64,000 nucleotides of DNA from Bdellovibrio sp. (GTDB lineage: Bacteria; Bdellovibrionota; Bdellovibrionia; Bdellovibrionales; Bdellovibrionaceae): the NCBI GenBank assembly GCA_014376435.1, contig JACMRL010000025.1:186001-250000 (forward strand). The letters run 5' to 3'. The position numbers and the translations under genes were made by a program. Below are positions 43,570-52,653 of this stretch, piece after piece; position 1 is the stretch's first letter; each line of letters opens with the position of its first letter. The notes below the pieces were generated by a model that was given only the letters and a program-made list of their open reading frames with translations, was not told where the DNA came from and searched no databases.

Positions 43570-45251
43570 TTCGTATTTTATTGTTGACCTCGCTTTTTTT
43601 TATTTTTTCTTGCAGCAGCAAACCGATTCAAATTCCGACCAGTCGCAAAGCGCCCGCTCCGCACTCGACACGTGCACAGCCGGCACAAATAAATAAAGTT
43701 TTAGAAACCGTCGTCGCTGACCCGGGCTTAACGGCGCCGCCTCAAGCCGAAACTTCTAAAGCACCCTTTGCAGCTTCTCAAGCTCCGCAAGAATTAACAG
43801 ATTATTTAATTGCTTTGAAAACACCAAATATTCCGAAAAAAAATGCGGCCGATATCATTGACAACCATTTAACTAAATCACAACTTGAAAATGCGGCGGC
43901 TGATGTGCAGTTACAGACTTATCGCCCACAAATTTTGTGGCGCCTCGCGAATCTAGCGCAAAAAGAAAATAAAACAGATCAAGCCGTTGAATACTACCAA
44001 TCTTTAGCGACACAATTTCCACAACATTTTTTAGCAGCGCAGTCTCAGCAATTAGCTGCTCTACTGCAAGCTTCTGAAACAACGGATGCAAAAGTGATCG
44101 GCGCAATTCTTCCTTTAACTGGAAAAAATGCAAACGTGGGACAACATGCTTTAAATGCTTTGCGTATGGGCTTAGGTTTAAATAAGACCGAAAGCCGTTA
44201 TCGTTTAGCCGTCTACGATACGCAAAGTTTGCCAGAATCGGCGGGCTTAGGCGTCGATAAGTTGGTTCGTGATGATAAAGTGATCGCTTTAATTGGTGGT
44301 TTGTCTTCAAAAGAAGCAACGGGCATTGCCCAGCGCGCGGAATTTTTGAATCTTCCTTTTATCGCTCTTTCGCAAAAATCTGGTTTAACAAATATCGGCG
44401 AATTTATTTTCAGAAATTCTTTAACTCCCGAAATGCAAGTCGACCAGCTGGTGCAGTACGCTTACGATAAACTAGGTGCGCGTCGCTTTGCAGTTCTTTA
44501 TCCGAATGATTCTTACGGCGTCGAGTTTTCAAATATTTACTGGGATCATGTGTTAGCGCGTAACGCCCAAGTTGTAGCGGCACAAACTTATGATCCCAAA
44601 GAAAATGATTTTACCAACGTAATTAAAAAATTAGTTGGAACTTATTATCCAGAAGCCCGTCCCGATGAATACCGCGATCGTATGAAAGAATTACGTTTGG
44701 CAAAAAAAGATCGCGCTGAAAAAAATAAAAACAAAAAGAACTCTCGCGAACATGAGACTGAAGAGAATGTTTTAAGTCCCATCGTCGACTTTGATGTTTT
44801 ATTTTTACCTGATAGCGGAAAATCTTTAGGCCAAGTGATGGCGTTTATGAAGGTGAATGATGTGCCAAAATTAACTTACTTAGGAACTAACATTTGGAAT
44901 ACGCCAGACATCGTAAAAAGAACTGGTACTCAAGCTGATGGAATTTTCTTTGTCGATGCGGTGGATTTGAATGATACCAGAATGCGCGAAACTGATTTTT
45001 TCAAAGAATACGTGGCTCAATATAACGAAGAACCCACTCTGATTGAAATGCAGGCGTTCGAGTCTGCAAAGATTATTCGCGATGTGACCTCGTCAGGCGC
45101 TACCACAAGGGATTCTGTGGCTTCACGTCTGCGCAGCCTTGGCAGAAGCCCGGGTATTACGGGAGAGCTTAGAATGTCAAATTTGCGCGAATTAGAGCGC
45201 CCCGTACATGTTTTATCATTGGATAAAGGAATTATAAAAAAAATTGAATAG
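43566..45251 (+). CDS. LpoA/penicillin-binding-protein-activator-like or periplasmic-binding lipoprotein
   Basis: A 561-residue lipoprotein: signal peptide with C16 (IFSCSSKP), a Pro/Thr-rich linker, helical repeats ([21 protein letters not shown]) and, from about residue 178, a type I periplasmic-binding fold ([48 protein letters not shown]). This is the architecture of LpoA-type activators of penicillin-binding proteins. A charged insert (about 377-401, K/E/R-rich) interrupts the second lobe. Such proteins act in the periplasm on peptidoglycan synthesis. The operon context, behind grpE-dnaJ, gives no clue to the partner. Confidence 0.7.
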   Translation: MIRILLLTSLFFIFSCSSKPIQIPTSRKAPAPHSTRAQPAQINKVLETVVADPGLTAPPQAETSKAPFAASQAPQELTDYLIALKTPNIPKKNAADIIDNHLTKSQLENAAADVQLQTYRPQILWRLANLAQKENKTDQAVEYYQSLATQFPQHFLAAQSQQLAALLQASETTDAKVIGAILPLTGKNANVGQHALNALRMGLGLNKTESRYRLAVYDTQSLPESAGLGVDKLVRDDKVIALIGGLSSKEATGIAQRAEFLNLPFIALSQKSGLTNIGEFIFRNSLTPEMQVDQLVQYAYDKLGARRFAVLYPNDSYGVEFSNIYWDHVLARNAQVVAAQTYDPKENDFTNVIKKLVGTYYPEARPDEYRDRMKELRLAKKDRAEKNKNKKNSREHETEENVLSPIVDFDVLFLPDSGKSLGQVMAFMKVNDVPKLTYLGTNIWNTPDIVKRTGTQADGIFFVDAVDLNDTRMRETDFFKEYVAQYNEEPTLIEMQAFESAKIIRDVTSSGATTRDSVASRLRSLGRSPGITGELRMSNLRELERPVHVLSLDKGIIKKIE

Positions 45252-45344
45252 TTGTTAACCGATTTTTTTACCAGAAACGTCTTAAGACCCAAGAAAGGCT
45301 AGCATCACGCTAACCTAGATTAAGGTCTGTAACAGGAGGTTTCC

Positions 45345-45716
45345 ATGGATCTAATTAAAGCATGCAAGGAAAAGTTACTAAGAACCAAAAGCGATTTGAT
45401 GAATCGTGCCAAACAAGCGGCCGATCATTTCAACCAAATCGATAAAGCTAGCGGAGATGAGATCGATCAGTCTGCTGCGCATCAAGAAGAACACACTTTT
45501 TTAATCAATCAGACCCGAATCAAAAATCAATTACTAGAAATTGAATACGCGCTAGGCCGCATGGAAAAAGGTTCTTACGGAATCTGCGAAGAAACCGCAG
45601 AGAAAATTGAAACTGATCGTTTGCTAGCATTGCCTTGGACACGATTGAGTATTGAAGGGGCGGAAATGCGTGAAACTGCTCAGAAAAAATACTCTATGAC
45701 GAATCATGTTCGATGA
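45345..45716 (+). CDS. DksA/TraR-family protein with degenerate zinc finger
   Basis: A 123-residue protein with a coiled-coil and a tip motif DEIDQS similar to D-x-x-D-x-A. In the C-terminal zinc-finger only C81 is kept: positions 84, 102 and 105 are T, S and G instead of Cys (CEET...LSIEG). Loss of the metal recalls zinc-independent DksA2 of Pseudomonas. The family binds the RNA polymerase secondary channel and alters ppGpp response. A consensus AGGAGG ribosome site precedes the ATG. A hairpin overlaps its stop codon. A second, intact family member lies immediately downstream. Confidence 0.8.
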   Translation: MDLIKACKEKLLRTKSDLMNRAKQAADHFNQIDKASGDEIDQSAAHQEEHTFLINQTRIKNQLLEIEYALGRMEKGSYGICEETAEKIETDRLLALPWTRLSIEGAEMRETAQKKYSMTNHVR

Positions 45717-45723
45717 TTCGTCA
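45697..45723 (+). repeat. Perfect 11-bp inverted repeat over the stop codon of the first DksA-like gene
   Basis: TGACGAATCAT (45697-45707) and ATGATTCGTCA (45713-45723) flank a 5-base loop and contain the TGA stop (45714-45716). A T-tract follows only about 12 bases later (CTTTTTTT), so terminator strength is doubtful. Confidence 0.7.
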
Positions 45724-45814
45724 CGCAAACCTAAATCTTTTTTTGGTGACATAAATCTGAGCTCGGCTAATTATCCCTGAAACTTTTGGAAACTTTTATC
45801 TAGGGGGGAATTAG

Positions 45815-46189
45815 ATGAACAGCGCCGAAGTACTTAGCTCAGATTTAGATTTAGTTAGGAGATCTCTTTTAGTACAAAAGAGCGAAATTCTTAATAAACA
45901 CATGGAATTTAAAAATTTACAGCACTCATCTGCCAAGGCAACAGATGAGGCCGATGCGGTTGTTCAAGACTTACAAGATAATTTAAATATTCAATTACAC
46001 GAAAGAGATCAGTTCTCTTTATTACTCATCGATAAAGCTTTGTCTAAATTCGCTGACGGGACCTATGGCCTGTGCGAATGTTGCGCCGACGTTATTGATG
46101 TACGCCGCTTAAAAGCGCGCCCCTTAGCCACTCTGTGCATTGCGTGCATGGAAGACCAAGAAGCACCCGGTAAACATCTTTTCCAATAA
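45815..46189 (+). CDS. DksA/TraR-family zinc-finger protein
   Basis: A 124-residue family member with all four zinc ligands: C87/C90 (CECC) and C108/C111 (CIAC), and a tip motif DEADAV in the coiled coil. A strong GGGGGG ribosome site lies before the ATG. It has a paralogue upstream without zinc ligands. Canonical DksA is about 150 aa, so this may be a shorter TraR/DksA-type regulator. lon follows after 138 bases. Confidence 0.85.
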   Translation: MNSAEVLSSDLDLVRRSLLVQKSEILNKHMEFKNLQHSSAKATDEADAVVQDLQDNLNIQLHERDQFSLLLIDKALSKFADGTYGLCECCADVIDVRRLKARPLATLCIACMEDQEAPGKHLFQ

Positions 46190-46215
46190 GACTTTAGACT
46201 CATTGGAAGAGTGTT

Positions 46216-46233
46216 ACTGACACGGATGTCAGT
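46216..46233 (+). terminator. Terminator-like hairpin behind the second DksA-like gene
   Basis: ACTGACA (46216-46222) and TGTCAGT (46227-46233) form a perfect 7-bp stem with a 4-base loop, followed by CTTGATTTTCATTTCTT. The tail is T-rich but interrupted. Confidence 0.45.
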
Positions 46234-46327
46234 CTTGATTTTCATTTCTTAACAAAACCAGACTTCAAATAGCTCAAGCGTTCTAGAGAACACTCCGAAT
46301 AATCTCACAAGGAAACAGGAGCAACTC

Positions 46328-48739
46328 ATGACATTTGATAATCAGGCAGTAGAAATTCCTCAAACATTACCCATGTTACCAGTACGCGATATCGTCGTAT
46401 TTCCATACATGATCATTCCCTTATTTGTGGGCAGAGAAAGTTCAATCCGTTCGGTTGAAGAAGCTTTGGCAAAAAATCGCCTCATCTTCTTAGCGTCACA
46501 AAAAGATATCGCGGAAGAAAATCCTTCTGCAGACAGCATCTACGAAATTGGTACCATCGCAAAAATTATGCGTATGAGAAAATTATCTGATGGCCGAGTT
46601 AAAATTTTAATTCAAGGTGAGGCCAAAGGCCGCATCAAATCTTTTACCAAAACTTCTGGCAGCTTCGAAGTTGTGGTTGAAAAAGTAGAAGACATTTTAC
46701 CAGCGGCTAGCTTGCCTGAAGTTGAAGCCTTGGTACGTACGGCTAAAGAGTGCATCGAAAAAACGATCGCTTTAGGTAAAGCACTTTCTCCGGATATTTT
46801 ATTAGTATTAGACGATGTTACTGATGCCGGGCGTATTGCCGATTTAATCGCAAGCAATATGGGTTTAAAAGTTCAAGACGCGCAACGCGTTTTAGAAACA
46901 ATCGATGCAAAAGAAAGACTTTTAATCGTTTGCCAACTTTTACAAGCTGAACTTGAAGTTTTACAAGCTCAAGCAAAAATCCGCGGATCCAGCCGTGGCG
47001 AAGATCAAAAAAACTCACGCGAGAATTTTTTACGTGAACAAATGAAAGCTATAAAAAGTGAACTTGGCGATAGCCAAGATGCAAAGTCTGAAGAGATGGA
47101 CGAGCTTAAAAATAAAGTAATCGCGGCGGGAATGCCGGCAGCCATCGAAGCAGAATCTTTAAAACAATTATCGCGTTTAGAAAGAATGCACCCCGACGCT
47201 TCAGAAGCGACGATGGTTCGTACTTACCTAGACTGGATGGTTGATCTTCCTTGGAGCAAACAATCAGAAGATATTATTGATATTAAACAGGCGAAACAAA
47301 TTCTTGATGACGATCACTATGATCTGCAAAAAGCAAAAGACCGCGTATTAGAATTTTTAGCCGTAAGAAAATTAAAAGCGACGATGAAGGGTCCAATCCT
47401 TTGTTTCAGCGGCCCTCCCGGGGTCGGCAAAACTTCTCTTGGTAGATCAATCGCAAAAGCAATGGGTCGTGAGTATTTCCGTATCGCTCTTGGCGGCGTA
47501 AAAGATGAAGCCGAGATTCGCGGCCACAGAAGAACTTACGTTGGCGCAATGCCGGGTAAAATAATTCAAGCTTTACGCCAAGCAAAAACTAGAAATCCAG
47601 TTATCGTATTAGATGAAATCGATAAAATGGCTTCTGACTTTAAAGGTGATCCATCTTCAGCGATGCTTGAGGTGTTAGATCCAGAACAAAATTCAACTTT
47701 TCGTGATAACTACTTAAACGTCGATTTCGATTTATCGAATGTATTATTTATCGCGACGGCAAACGTAGTTGAAAATATTCCGGCGGCACTACGTGACCGT
47801 ATGGAAATGATCAGCATCCCTGGTTACACTGAAAATGATAAATTATTAATTACTAAAAAACATTTGATCGATCGTCAGGTTGAAGCAAATGGAATCACTT
47901 CTGAAAACATTAAGTTTACAGATGAAGGTATCAAGTTCTTAATCGCGGGCTACACCCGTGAAGCCGGTCTTCGTAACCTTGAGCGCGAAGTTGGCTCGGT
48001 TTGCCGTAAGGTTGCAAAACGCATCGTGATGGATGGCGCAACTTATCTCGAAATTAACGCGACCACGGTTCCAGAGCTTTTAGGCCCACCACGTTTTATG
48101 CGTGAAGATAAAATGCTTGAATCAAACATCGGTGTTGTTCAAGGTTTAGCTTGGACTCAAGCCGGCGGCGAAGTTCTATTAATTGAAGCATTAAAAATGA
48201 AGGGCAAAGGCAGCATGATGTTAACGGGCCAGTTAGGCGACGTTATGAAAGAATCTGCTCACGCCGCAATGTCATATGCAAAAGCGCACATGGAAGAATT
48301 AAGTATTCCAGCTGAGTTTTTCGATAAGTTTGATGTGCACGTGCATTTGCCAGCGGGCGCAATCCCTAAAGATGGACCTTCCGCAGGTATCACATTAACA
48401 ACGGCATTAGTTAGCTTGATGACTGACACGCCGGTAAGAAATGATATTGCGATGACCGGCGAAGTTACATTACAAGGTCGTGTGTTACCCGTTGGTGGAA
48501 TTCGTGAAAAATGTTTAGCGGCTTTAAACTTAGGGATTACAAATATCATCATCCCTTACGCAAACGCTAAAGATTTAGAAGATATTCCGGCGGTATTTAA
48601 AGAAAAAATTAATTTCATCTTAGCTGAAAACCTAGATGAAGTATTTGCGGTTGCTTTTGAAAAGTCAGATAAATTTAAAAAGTCTGGCGCAAACAAAAAT
48701 CCAGCGAAGAAGCAAAAAACTTCTTCTGCCGCCGCCTAA
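46328..48739 (+). CDS. lon: Lon ATP-dependent protease
   Basis: An 803-residue AAA+ protease that degrades damaged and regulatory proteins. It has the LAN domain ([23 protein letters not shown]), Walker A GPPGVGKT, Walker [11 protein letters not shown], and a proteolytic Ser-Lys dyad S685 (KDGPSAGI) and K728 ([11 protein letters not shown]), with the same 43-residue spacing as E. coli S679/K722. The C-terminal tail is Lys/Ala-rich. The 138-base upstream region has no clear heat-shock promoter that I can see. A strong terminator follows. Confidence 0.97.
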   Translation: MTFDNQAVEIPQTLPMLPVRDIVVFPYMIIPLFVGRESSIRSVEEALAKNRLIFLASQKDIAEENPSADSIYEIGTIAKIMRMRKLSDGRVKILIQGEAKGRIKSFTKTSGSFEVVVEKVEDILPAASLPEVEALVRTAKECIEKTIALGKALSPDILLVLDDVTDAGRIADLIASNMGLKVQDAQRVLETIDAKERLLIVCQLLQAELEVLQAQAKIRGSSRGEDQKNSRENFLREQMKAIKSELGDSQDAKSEEMDELKNKVIAAGMPAAIEAESLKQLSRLERMHPDASEATMVRTYLDWMVDLPWSKQSEDIIDIKQAKQILDDDHYDLQKAKDRVLEFLAVRKLKATMKGPILCFSGPPGVGKTSLGRSIAKAMGREYFRIALGGVKDEAEIRGHRRTYVGAMPGKIIQALRQAKTRNPVIVLDEIDKMASDFKGDPSSAMLEVLDPEQNSTFRDNYLNVDFDLSNVLFIATANVVENIPAALRDRMEMISIPGYTENDKLLITKKHLIDRQVEANGITSENIKFTDEGIKFLIAGYTREAGLRNLEREVGSVCRKVAKRIVMDGATYLEINATTVPELLGPPRFMREDKMLESNIGVVQGLAWTQAGGEVLLIEALKMKGKGSMMLTGQLGDVMKESAHAAMSYAKAHMEELSIPAEFFDKFDVHVHLPAGAIPKDGPSAGITLTTALVSLMTDTPVRNDIAMTGEVTLQGRVLPVGGIREKCLAALNLGITNIIIPYANAKDLEDIPAVFKEKINFILAENLDEVFAVAFEKSDKFKKSGANKNPAKKQKTSSAAA

Positions 48740-48796
48740 TAACCACAGACTGCGCCCCCCCTCCCAAACAGCGAGGCGCATAAACTGTTTCCTTAT

Positions 48797-48828
48797 AAAC
48801 CCAACAACTAACCTTGTTGGGTTTTTTT
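48797..48828 (+). terminator. Rho-independent terminator of lon
   Basis: AAACCCAACAA (48797-48807) and TTGTTGGGTTT (48814-48824) form an 11-bp perfect stem with a 6-base loop, running into seven T residues (48822-48828). Confidence 0.88.
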
Positions 48829-48866
48829 ATTATGTGATCGCTGACATACAAAATGCGTGTCTCAAT

Positions 48867-48908
48867 ATGAGAATTTTTCAACTGGACTCAATTTCTCATT
48901 TTGAAAAA
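48867..48908 (+). promoter_or_regulatory. Interleaved complementary segments in the leader of the next secreted-protein gene
   Basis: ATGAGAA (48867-48873) is complementary to TTCTCAT (48893-48899), and TTTTTCAA (48874-48881) to TTGAAAAA (48901-48908). The order A, B, A', B' cannot nest, so the two stems would be alternatives or a pseudoknot. A GAGG ribosome site lies 15 bases further. The role is conjecture. Confidence 0.3.
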
Positions 48909-48931
48909 CCGATTAAGATTTTGAGGTACGA

Positions 48932-50818
48932 ATGAAATTTTTTATTTTTTTACTAAGTATGTTCATGGTTACTAATGCTTTCGCGGCGAATTACGATTAC
49001 AAAAAGTATTGGGAGCACGAAGAACTAAAAGCTGCAAACGTGCAACTTTCTTTCTATACAAAGAACAGCCCCGTTGCTAAATTAAAAAATATCGCAACTA
49101 TGACCATCTCGAAAGATAATAAAGAGTCTTTTGATAGCGTCTTAGGAACTTTCAAAAGATCGCTGGGTACAACGAAATGGGCCGTTCAAACGGTTGATGG
49201 CCTTGATATTCACGAATCTTTTGAACCACATAGCAATGCTTTATACCGCTTAGCTTTCAATAAAAAAACAAATCAGTACTCAATCGGATCTGTAAAGTTA
49301 CGTTTTTTATTACCAAGTTATTTAGAGCTTCATCAATTACAAGTTGAAAAGTTAACTGGTTCACCGACTAGAAAAACAGCTTCGTTGCTTTACGAAATTT
49401 TTATTCCCAAAGTTCAGGCAGATATTAAGAGCATTCTGAGCTCGGTCGGGGGCGCTTTAACTAAAGATTTAAACTTGGCCGGGGGCGCTTTTACTAAAGA
49501 TTTAAATACCAGTATCAAAACGGGTGCGATGGAAATTCGCGCGGGTGGATCAGATATTCGGGCCGGTCTAGACAACGCCGCTGTTTCGGGGCGCGAATTA
49601 AGTTCAACCGCTAGAGATTTGTTGAGTCCAAAAAGTGTCGCAAAACTAACCGCGATTACTGCTTTAACAGCTGCCGCAGTAAATTGTTTAACAACTTATG
49701 CCGCGCAAGGAACTTGGGAGCTCATGAAGCGTGCTTATTATGAGGTCAAAGGCGAATTTCCTACTGAAGAAAAAGAAGAACGCATTAAAAGCTTCGAAGC
49801 TTCTTTGAAGTCTTTCAAAAAACTATCTCCAGAGATGGAAGGGCTTGAAACAAAGTTAACGGTCTATGCGAATACTGTTTCAACGATATCTAATTTGCCA
49901 GCGGAAACTTCGCTCGCACAAATTGATGCTGATATTGCGAAATTAAAACAGTCTCAAACAGAAGCCGCGGTCGCGCTGGAGGGCTGTGGAGATTGCACCA
50001 AAAAAAGAGTTCTTGAAATTAAGCAGCTTGAAGAAATGAAACAAATTATTAAAGAGGCTGGCGGAACTGTAGCGAGTGCGCAAAAACTTTCATGTGAAAA
50101 ACTTGATCAAAGTTTTGAAGCATGGACAGATGCGGAATCTCAGCTAACGATCGCTCGTGCAAGCATCGTTCGTGATGCGCGTGTCTTCATGGGTTTAGTA
50201 AGCAGCACAGCACAGCCTGAACTTGTCATGCAGGAGCAAAGAAAACAGAACAATTCGTGCGCTAATCCGCTAGAAAGCCGAATTTCAAAAATTACTCCGG
50301 ACGATAAAGATTTTTGTGAGAACAACCCTCGCTCAAATCGTACCGTATGTGAAAATATTCGTTACATTCAAAAAGATTTTGCTTCTTGTAATGTAGCGGC
50401 GAGCGCAAAAATCAGCGATAGCACTCTATCAAAATTAGCTAAAAACGCGGCTAATTTTAATGAAAAGATTTCTGATCTTTCTAAAGAATTATCAACTGCT
50501 GATTGTGTTGAAGCAAAAAACGGCGCGTGCACGACGCCTGGACCTTACGAGCAAATTCAAGCAAGTATCGAATCTAAGTTGCGCGCCACCTACAAACAGT
50601 GTCCGGACCGTGAGTTTGCAAAAAGTATTGCTCGTGGGGAAAGCTCAGTAAAAGCGTTAGAAGATGCGGTTGCAGCTAAAAACGTAGCAAAGTCGGAGAC
50701 GAGTATGCCATCGCAAATACCAAAGTTATTTTCTGAATTATTTTCAAAAATTAAAAGCGCGGCCAGCGCACAGCGCGCAGCTAGCAGTTATCAAAACACG
50801 GCTATCGTAGGCAATTAA
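48932..50818 (+). CDS. Large secreted protein of unknown function
   Basis: A 628-residue protein with a signal peptide (IFLLSMFMVTNAFAA). I recognise no family. Around residues 170-190 it has two copies of G-G-A-(L/F)-T-K-D-L-N with 11-residue spacing, then a hydrophobic stretch (LTAITALTAAAVNCLTTYAA). The second half is helical, coiled-coil-like and rich in cysteines (CGDC, SCANPL, FCENN, TVCENI, DCVEAKNGACTTP), suggesting disulphides in the periplasm. Composition alone does not indicate a role. GAGG lies before the ATG. The HTH gene lies convergent 8 bases downstream. Confidence 0.65.
   Translation: MKFFIFLLSMFMVTNAFAANYDYKKYWEHEELKAANVQLSFYTKNSPVAKLKNIATMTISKDNKESFDSVLGTFKRSLGTTKWAVQTVDGLDIHESFEPHSNALYRLAFNKKTNQYSIGSVKLRFLLPSYLELHQLQVEKLTGSPTRKTASLLYEIFIPKVQADIKSILSSVGGALTKDLNLAGGAFTKDLNTSIKTGAMEIRAGGSDIRAGLDNAAVSGRELSSTARDLLSPKSVAKLTAITALTAAAVNCLTTYAAQGTWELMKRAYYEVKGEFPTEEKEERIKSFEASLKSFKKLSPEMEGLETKLTVYANTVSTISNLPAETSLAQIDADIAKLKQSQTEAAVALEGCGDCTKKRVLEIKQLEEMKQIIKEAGGTVASAQKLSCEKLDQSFEAWTDAESQLTIARASIVRDARVFMGLVSSTAQPELVMQEQRKQNNSCANPLESRISKITPDDKDFCENNPRSNRTVCENIRYIQKDFASCNVAASAKISDSTLSKLAKNAANFNEKISDLSKELSTADCVEAKNGACTTPGPYEQIQASIESKLRATYKQCPDREFAKSIARGESSVKALEDAVAAKNVAKSETSMPSQIPKLFSELFSKIKSAASAQRAASSYQNTAIVGN
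49448..49506 (+). repeat. Two-copy 33-base tandem repeat within the secreted protein gene
   Basis: Copies begin at 49448 and 49481, with one mismatch across 26 bases (GGGGGCGCTTTAACTAAAG and GGGGGCGCTTTTACTAAAG, then ATTTAAA in both). They encode the G-G-A-x-T-K-D-L-N repeats. A recent duplication is likely. Confidence 0.75.
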
Positions 50819-50826
50819 TTTTAACT

Positions 50827-51231
50827 TTAGTTTCTGAGACGAGTATTTTCAGACTCAAGAACCTTAACTAGGGTCTTGATGTCTGCAAGCTCTTGACGCA
50901 GACCTTGGATCTGCGTTTCTTTTTCTTGAAGAACTTGCGTGTAAGCTTTCTTCAAATCCGTTAAAAGGCGGTTTGCCGCCGTAATCACAGATTCACCCGC
51001 ATCTTGTTGCTGCGTATTTTGTGTATGTAAAGATGCCGATTTGGGCTGAACGTCACTTCTTAGGGAGGGGCGATGTTCATCGGCACTTTCATCTTCCATA
51101 ATCATATACTTACCTTCATCAAACCGATATTGGATATCCTCGGCCTTAATGCGGCGGCGAAGTGTAGAGATACTCACTTGATGCTTAATTGAGTATTCAG
51201 CTAGTGGCAGCCAACTTTGTGTTGTTGTCAT
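50827..51231 (-). CDS. Small HTH DNA-binding protein with C-terminal coiled coil
   Basis: A 134-residue protein. The N-terminus (SWLPLAEYSIKHQVSISTLRRRIKAEDIQYRFDEGKYMI) looks like a MerR/excisionase-type winged HTH. The C-terminal 60 residues (ITAANRLLTDLKKAYTQVLQEKETQIQGLRQELADIKTL) form a coiled coil, so it is probably a dimer or higher. There is no ligand-binding domain. GAGGTG lies 6 bases before ATG 51231, favouring that over GTG 51240, which overlaps the ribosome site. Function unknown. Confidence 0.75.
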   Translation of the reverse strand: MTTTQSWLPLAEYSIKHQVSISTLRRRIKAEDIQYRFDEGKYMIMEDESADEHRPSLRSDVQPKSASLHTQNTQQQDAGESVITAANRLLTDLKKAYTQVLQEKETQIQGLRQELADIKTLVKVLESENTRLRN

Positions 51232-51382
51232 CTTGTTCACCTCGACTACTCAAAGCCTAGCATAGGCGAAAGCCTTGTCAAATAGGGATTTCAGCTTAGC
51301 CCTTGGTCTTGGTTAGTCAGAGTATGCGTGCATATTTTGGGGTTTATCTAAGGTTTTTTTCATGGTTAACTAGACTTAGATC

Positions 51383-52588
51383 ATGAATATCCAATCGAAA
51401 AAGAAAATAGCGTTAGTTTTAAGTGGTGGCGGAGTAAAAGCGGCTGCCTATCATATTGGCGTTTGCTTAGCCTTAAAAGAAAAAGGATTTGTCTTTGCTG
51501 GAGGGTCTAAAGAGTGGGTTCAGCAAAAATATCCAACCGATAAGCCAGATAAAAGTCCCACAATTCGTTTGTACGTGGGGTCTAGTGCGGGTTCTTTTAT
51601 CGCTTCAATCTTGGCTTCGGGTCGGTCTTTAGAATCTTTAATTACTGCATTTCAAGTGGGTCTTGGGGACTCACCTTTTTATGATCTTCCAAAAGAAGAA
51701 CATCTAAAACCCGTCGGTTACCGCCATGTTTTTAATTTAAATTCAAAACGCATGTTGAGCTGGCTACCAGAAAGTCTTTTGCAAAAATCACTTTTAACCG
51801 GTGGTCTAGAAGTTCTATTAAAGAAAGGCTTCAAATTAAACGGTCTTTTTAATACAAACGGAATTGAAAGGTATTTACGTAAATATGTTTTGGATGAAAA
51901 TGAGTTCTCACGATTAGGGGTCGAACTTTACGTGATTGCGACCCAGCTAAACCACTCTCGCAAAACGATCTTTGGACCCTTTTTAGAAAGTACTAAAAAC
52001 GAAACAACCAATTTTATTGGTTACTCGAAAATATCTGAATCGGTCGCGGCCTCTAGCTCTTTACCGCCCGCTTTTGCTCCTTACCCGATTAAAAGACCCG
52101 ATGGAAAAGATATTTATCATTATGACGGTGAAATTCGCGATACTCTAAGTACTCACGTGGCCGCCGACCATGGTGCCGATTTAATTATTGCTTCGTATTC
52201 AATGCAGCCTTATCACTATTCTCCAGAAATTGGATCATTACACACTTACGGAATGCCGACGATTATCAATCAGGCTTTATATCAAGTGCTGGAGCAGAAA
52301 GTTGCGAAGCACATTCTTTTTCAAAAACAGAAAAAAGATACTTACTTAGCCGTGAAAAAATCATGTGAAGACTTAAATCTTTCAGTCGATGCGAAAAATA
52401 AAATATTAAAAAAAATGCGAGACGGTTTAGCCTTTAAGCCCGAGGTTGATTATATTTATATTTCACCCCGCGCACAAAATTACGAAATGTTTTTTGCCGA
52501 TCACTTTTCACTTAATCCACAGATCTTAGAGAAGATTTTGCGAATCGGATTTAAATCAGGATTACAAGTTCTGCGCGAGCATTGTTGA
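51383..52588 (+). CDS. Patatin-like phospholipase
   Basis: A 401-residue patatin-family lipid acyl hydrolase. It has the oxyanion motif S-G-G-G-V-K-A-A-A (14-22), nucleophile G-S-S67-A-G in LYVGSSAGS, and the catalytic aspartate D247 in YDGEIRD, forming the Ser-Asp dyad. No signal peptide or membrane segment is visible, so it is cytoplasmic or exported by an unrecognised route. It could degrade phospholipids of its own or of prey; the sequence cannot tell. A bidirectional terminator separates it from nuoN. No clear ribosome site precedes the ATG. Confidence 0.9.
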   Translation: MNIQSKKKIALVLSGGGVKAAAYHIGVCLALKEKGFVFAGGSKEWVQQKYPTDKPDKSPTIRLYVGSSAGSFIASILASGRSLESLITAFQVGLGDSPFYDLPKEEHLKPVGYRHVFNLNSKRMLSWLPESLLQKSLLTGGLEVLLKKGFKLNGLFNTNGIERYLRKYVLDENEFSRLGVELYVIATQLNHSRKTIFGPFLESTKNETTNFIGYSKISESVAASSSLPPAFAPYPIKRPDGKDIYHYDGEIRDTLSTHVAADHGADLIIASYSMQPYHYSPEIGSLHTYGMPTIINQALYQVLEQKVAKHILFQKQKKDTYLAVKKSCEDLNLSVDAKNKILKKMRDGLAFKPEVDYIYISPRAQNYEMFFADHFSLNPQILEKILRIGFKSGLQVLREHC

Positions 52589-52603
52589 TTGTCATTTGCC
52601 AAA

Positions 52604-52632
52604 AAAGAAGGGCTCAACAGGAGCCCCTTCTT
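52604..52632. terminator. Bidirectional terminator between the patatin gene and nuoN
   Basis: GAAGGG-CTC and GAGCCCCTTC pair with one bulged base. A-rich and T-rich flanks lie on both sides (AAAAAA before, TTATT after), between two convergent genes, as is common for shared terminators. Confidence 0.75.
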
Positions 52633-52653
52633 ATTCGAATTTAATCATCTAAA

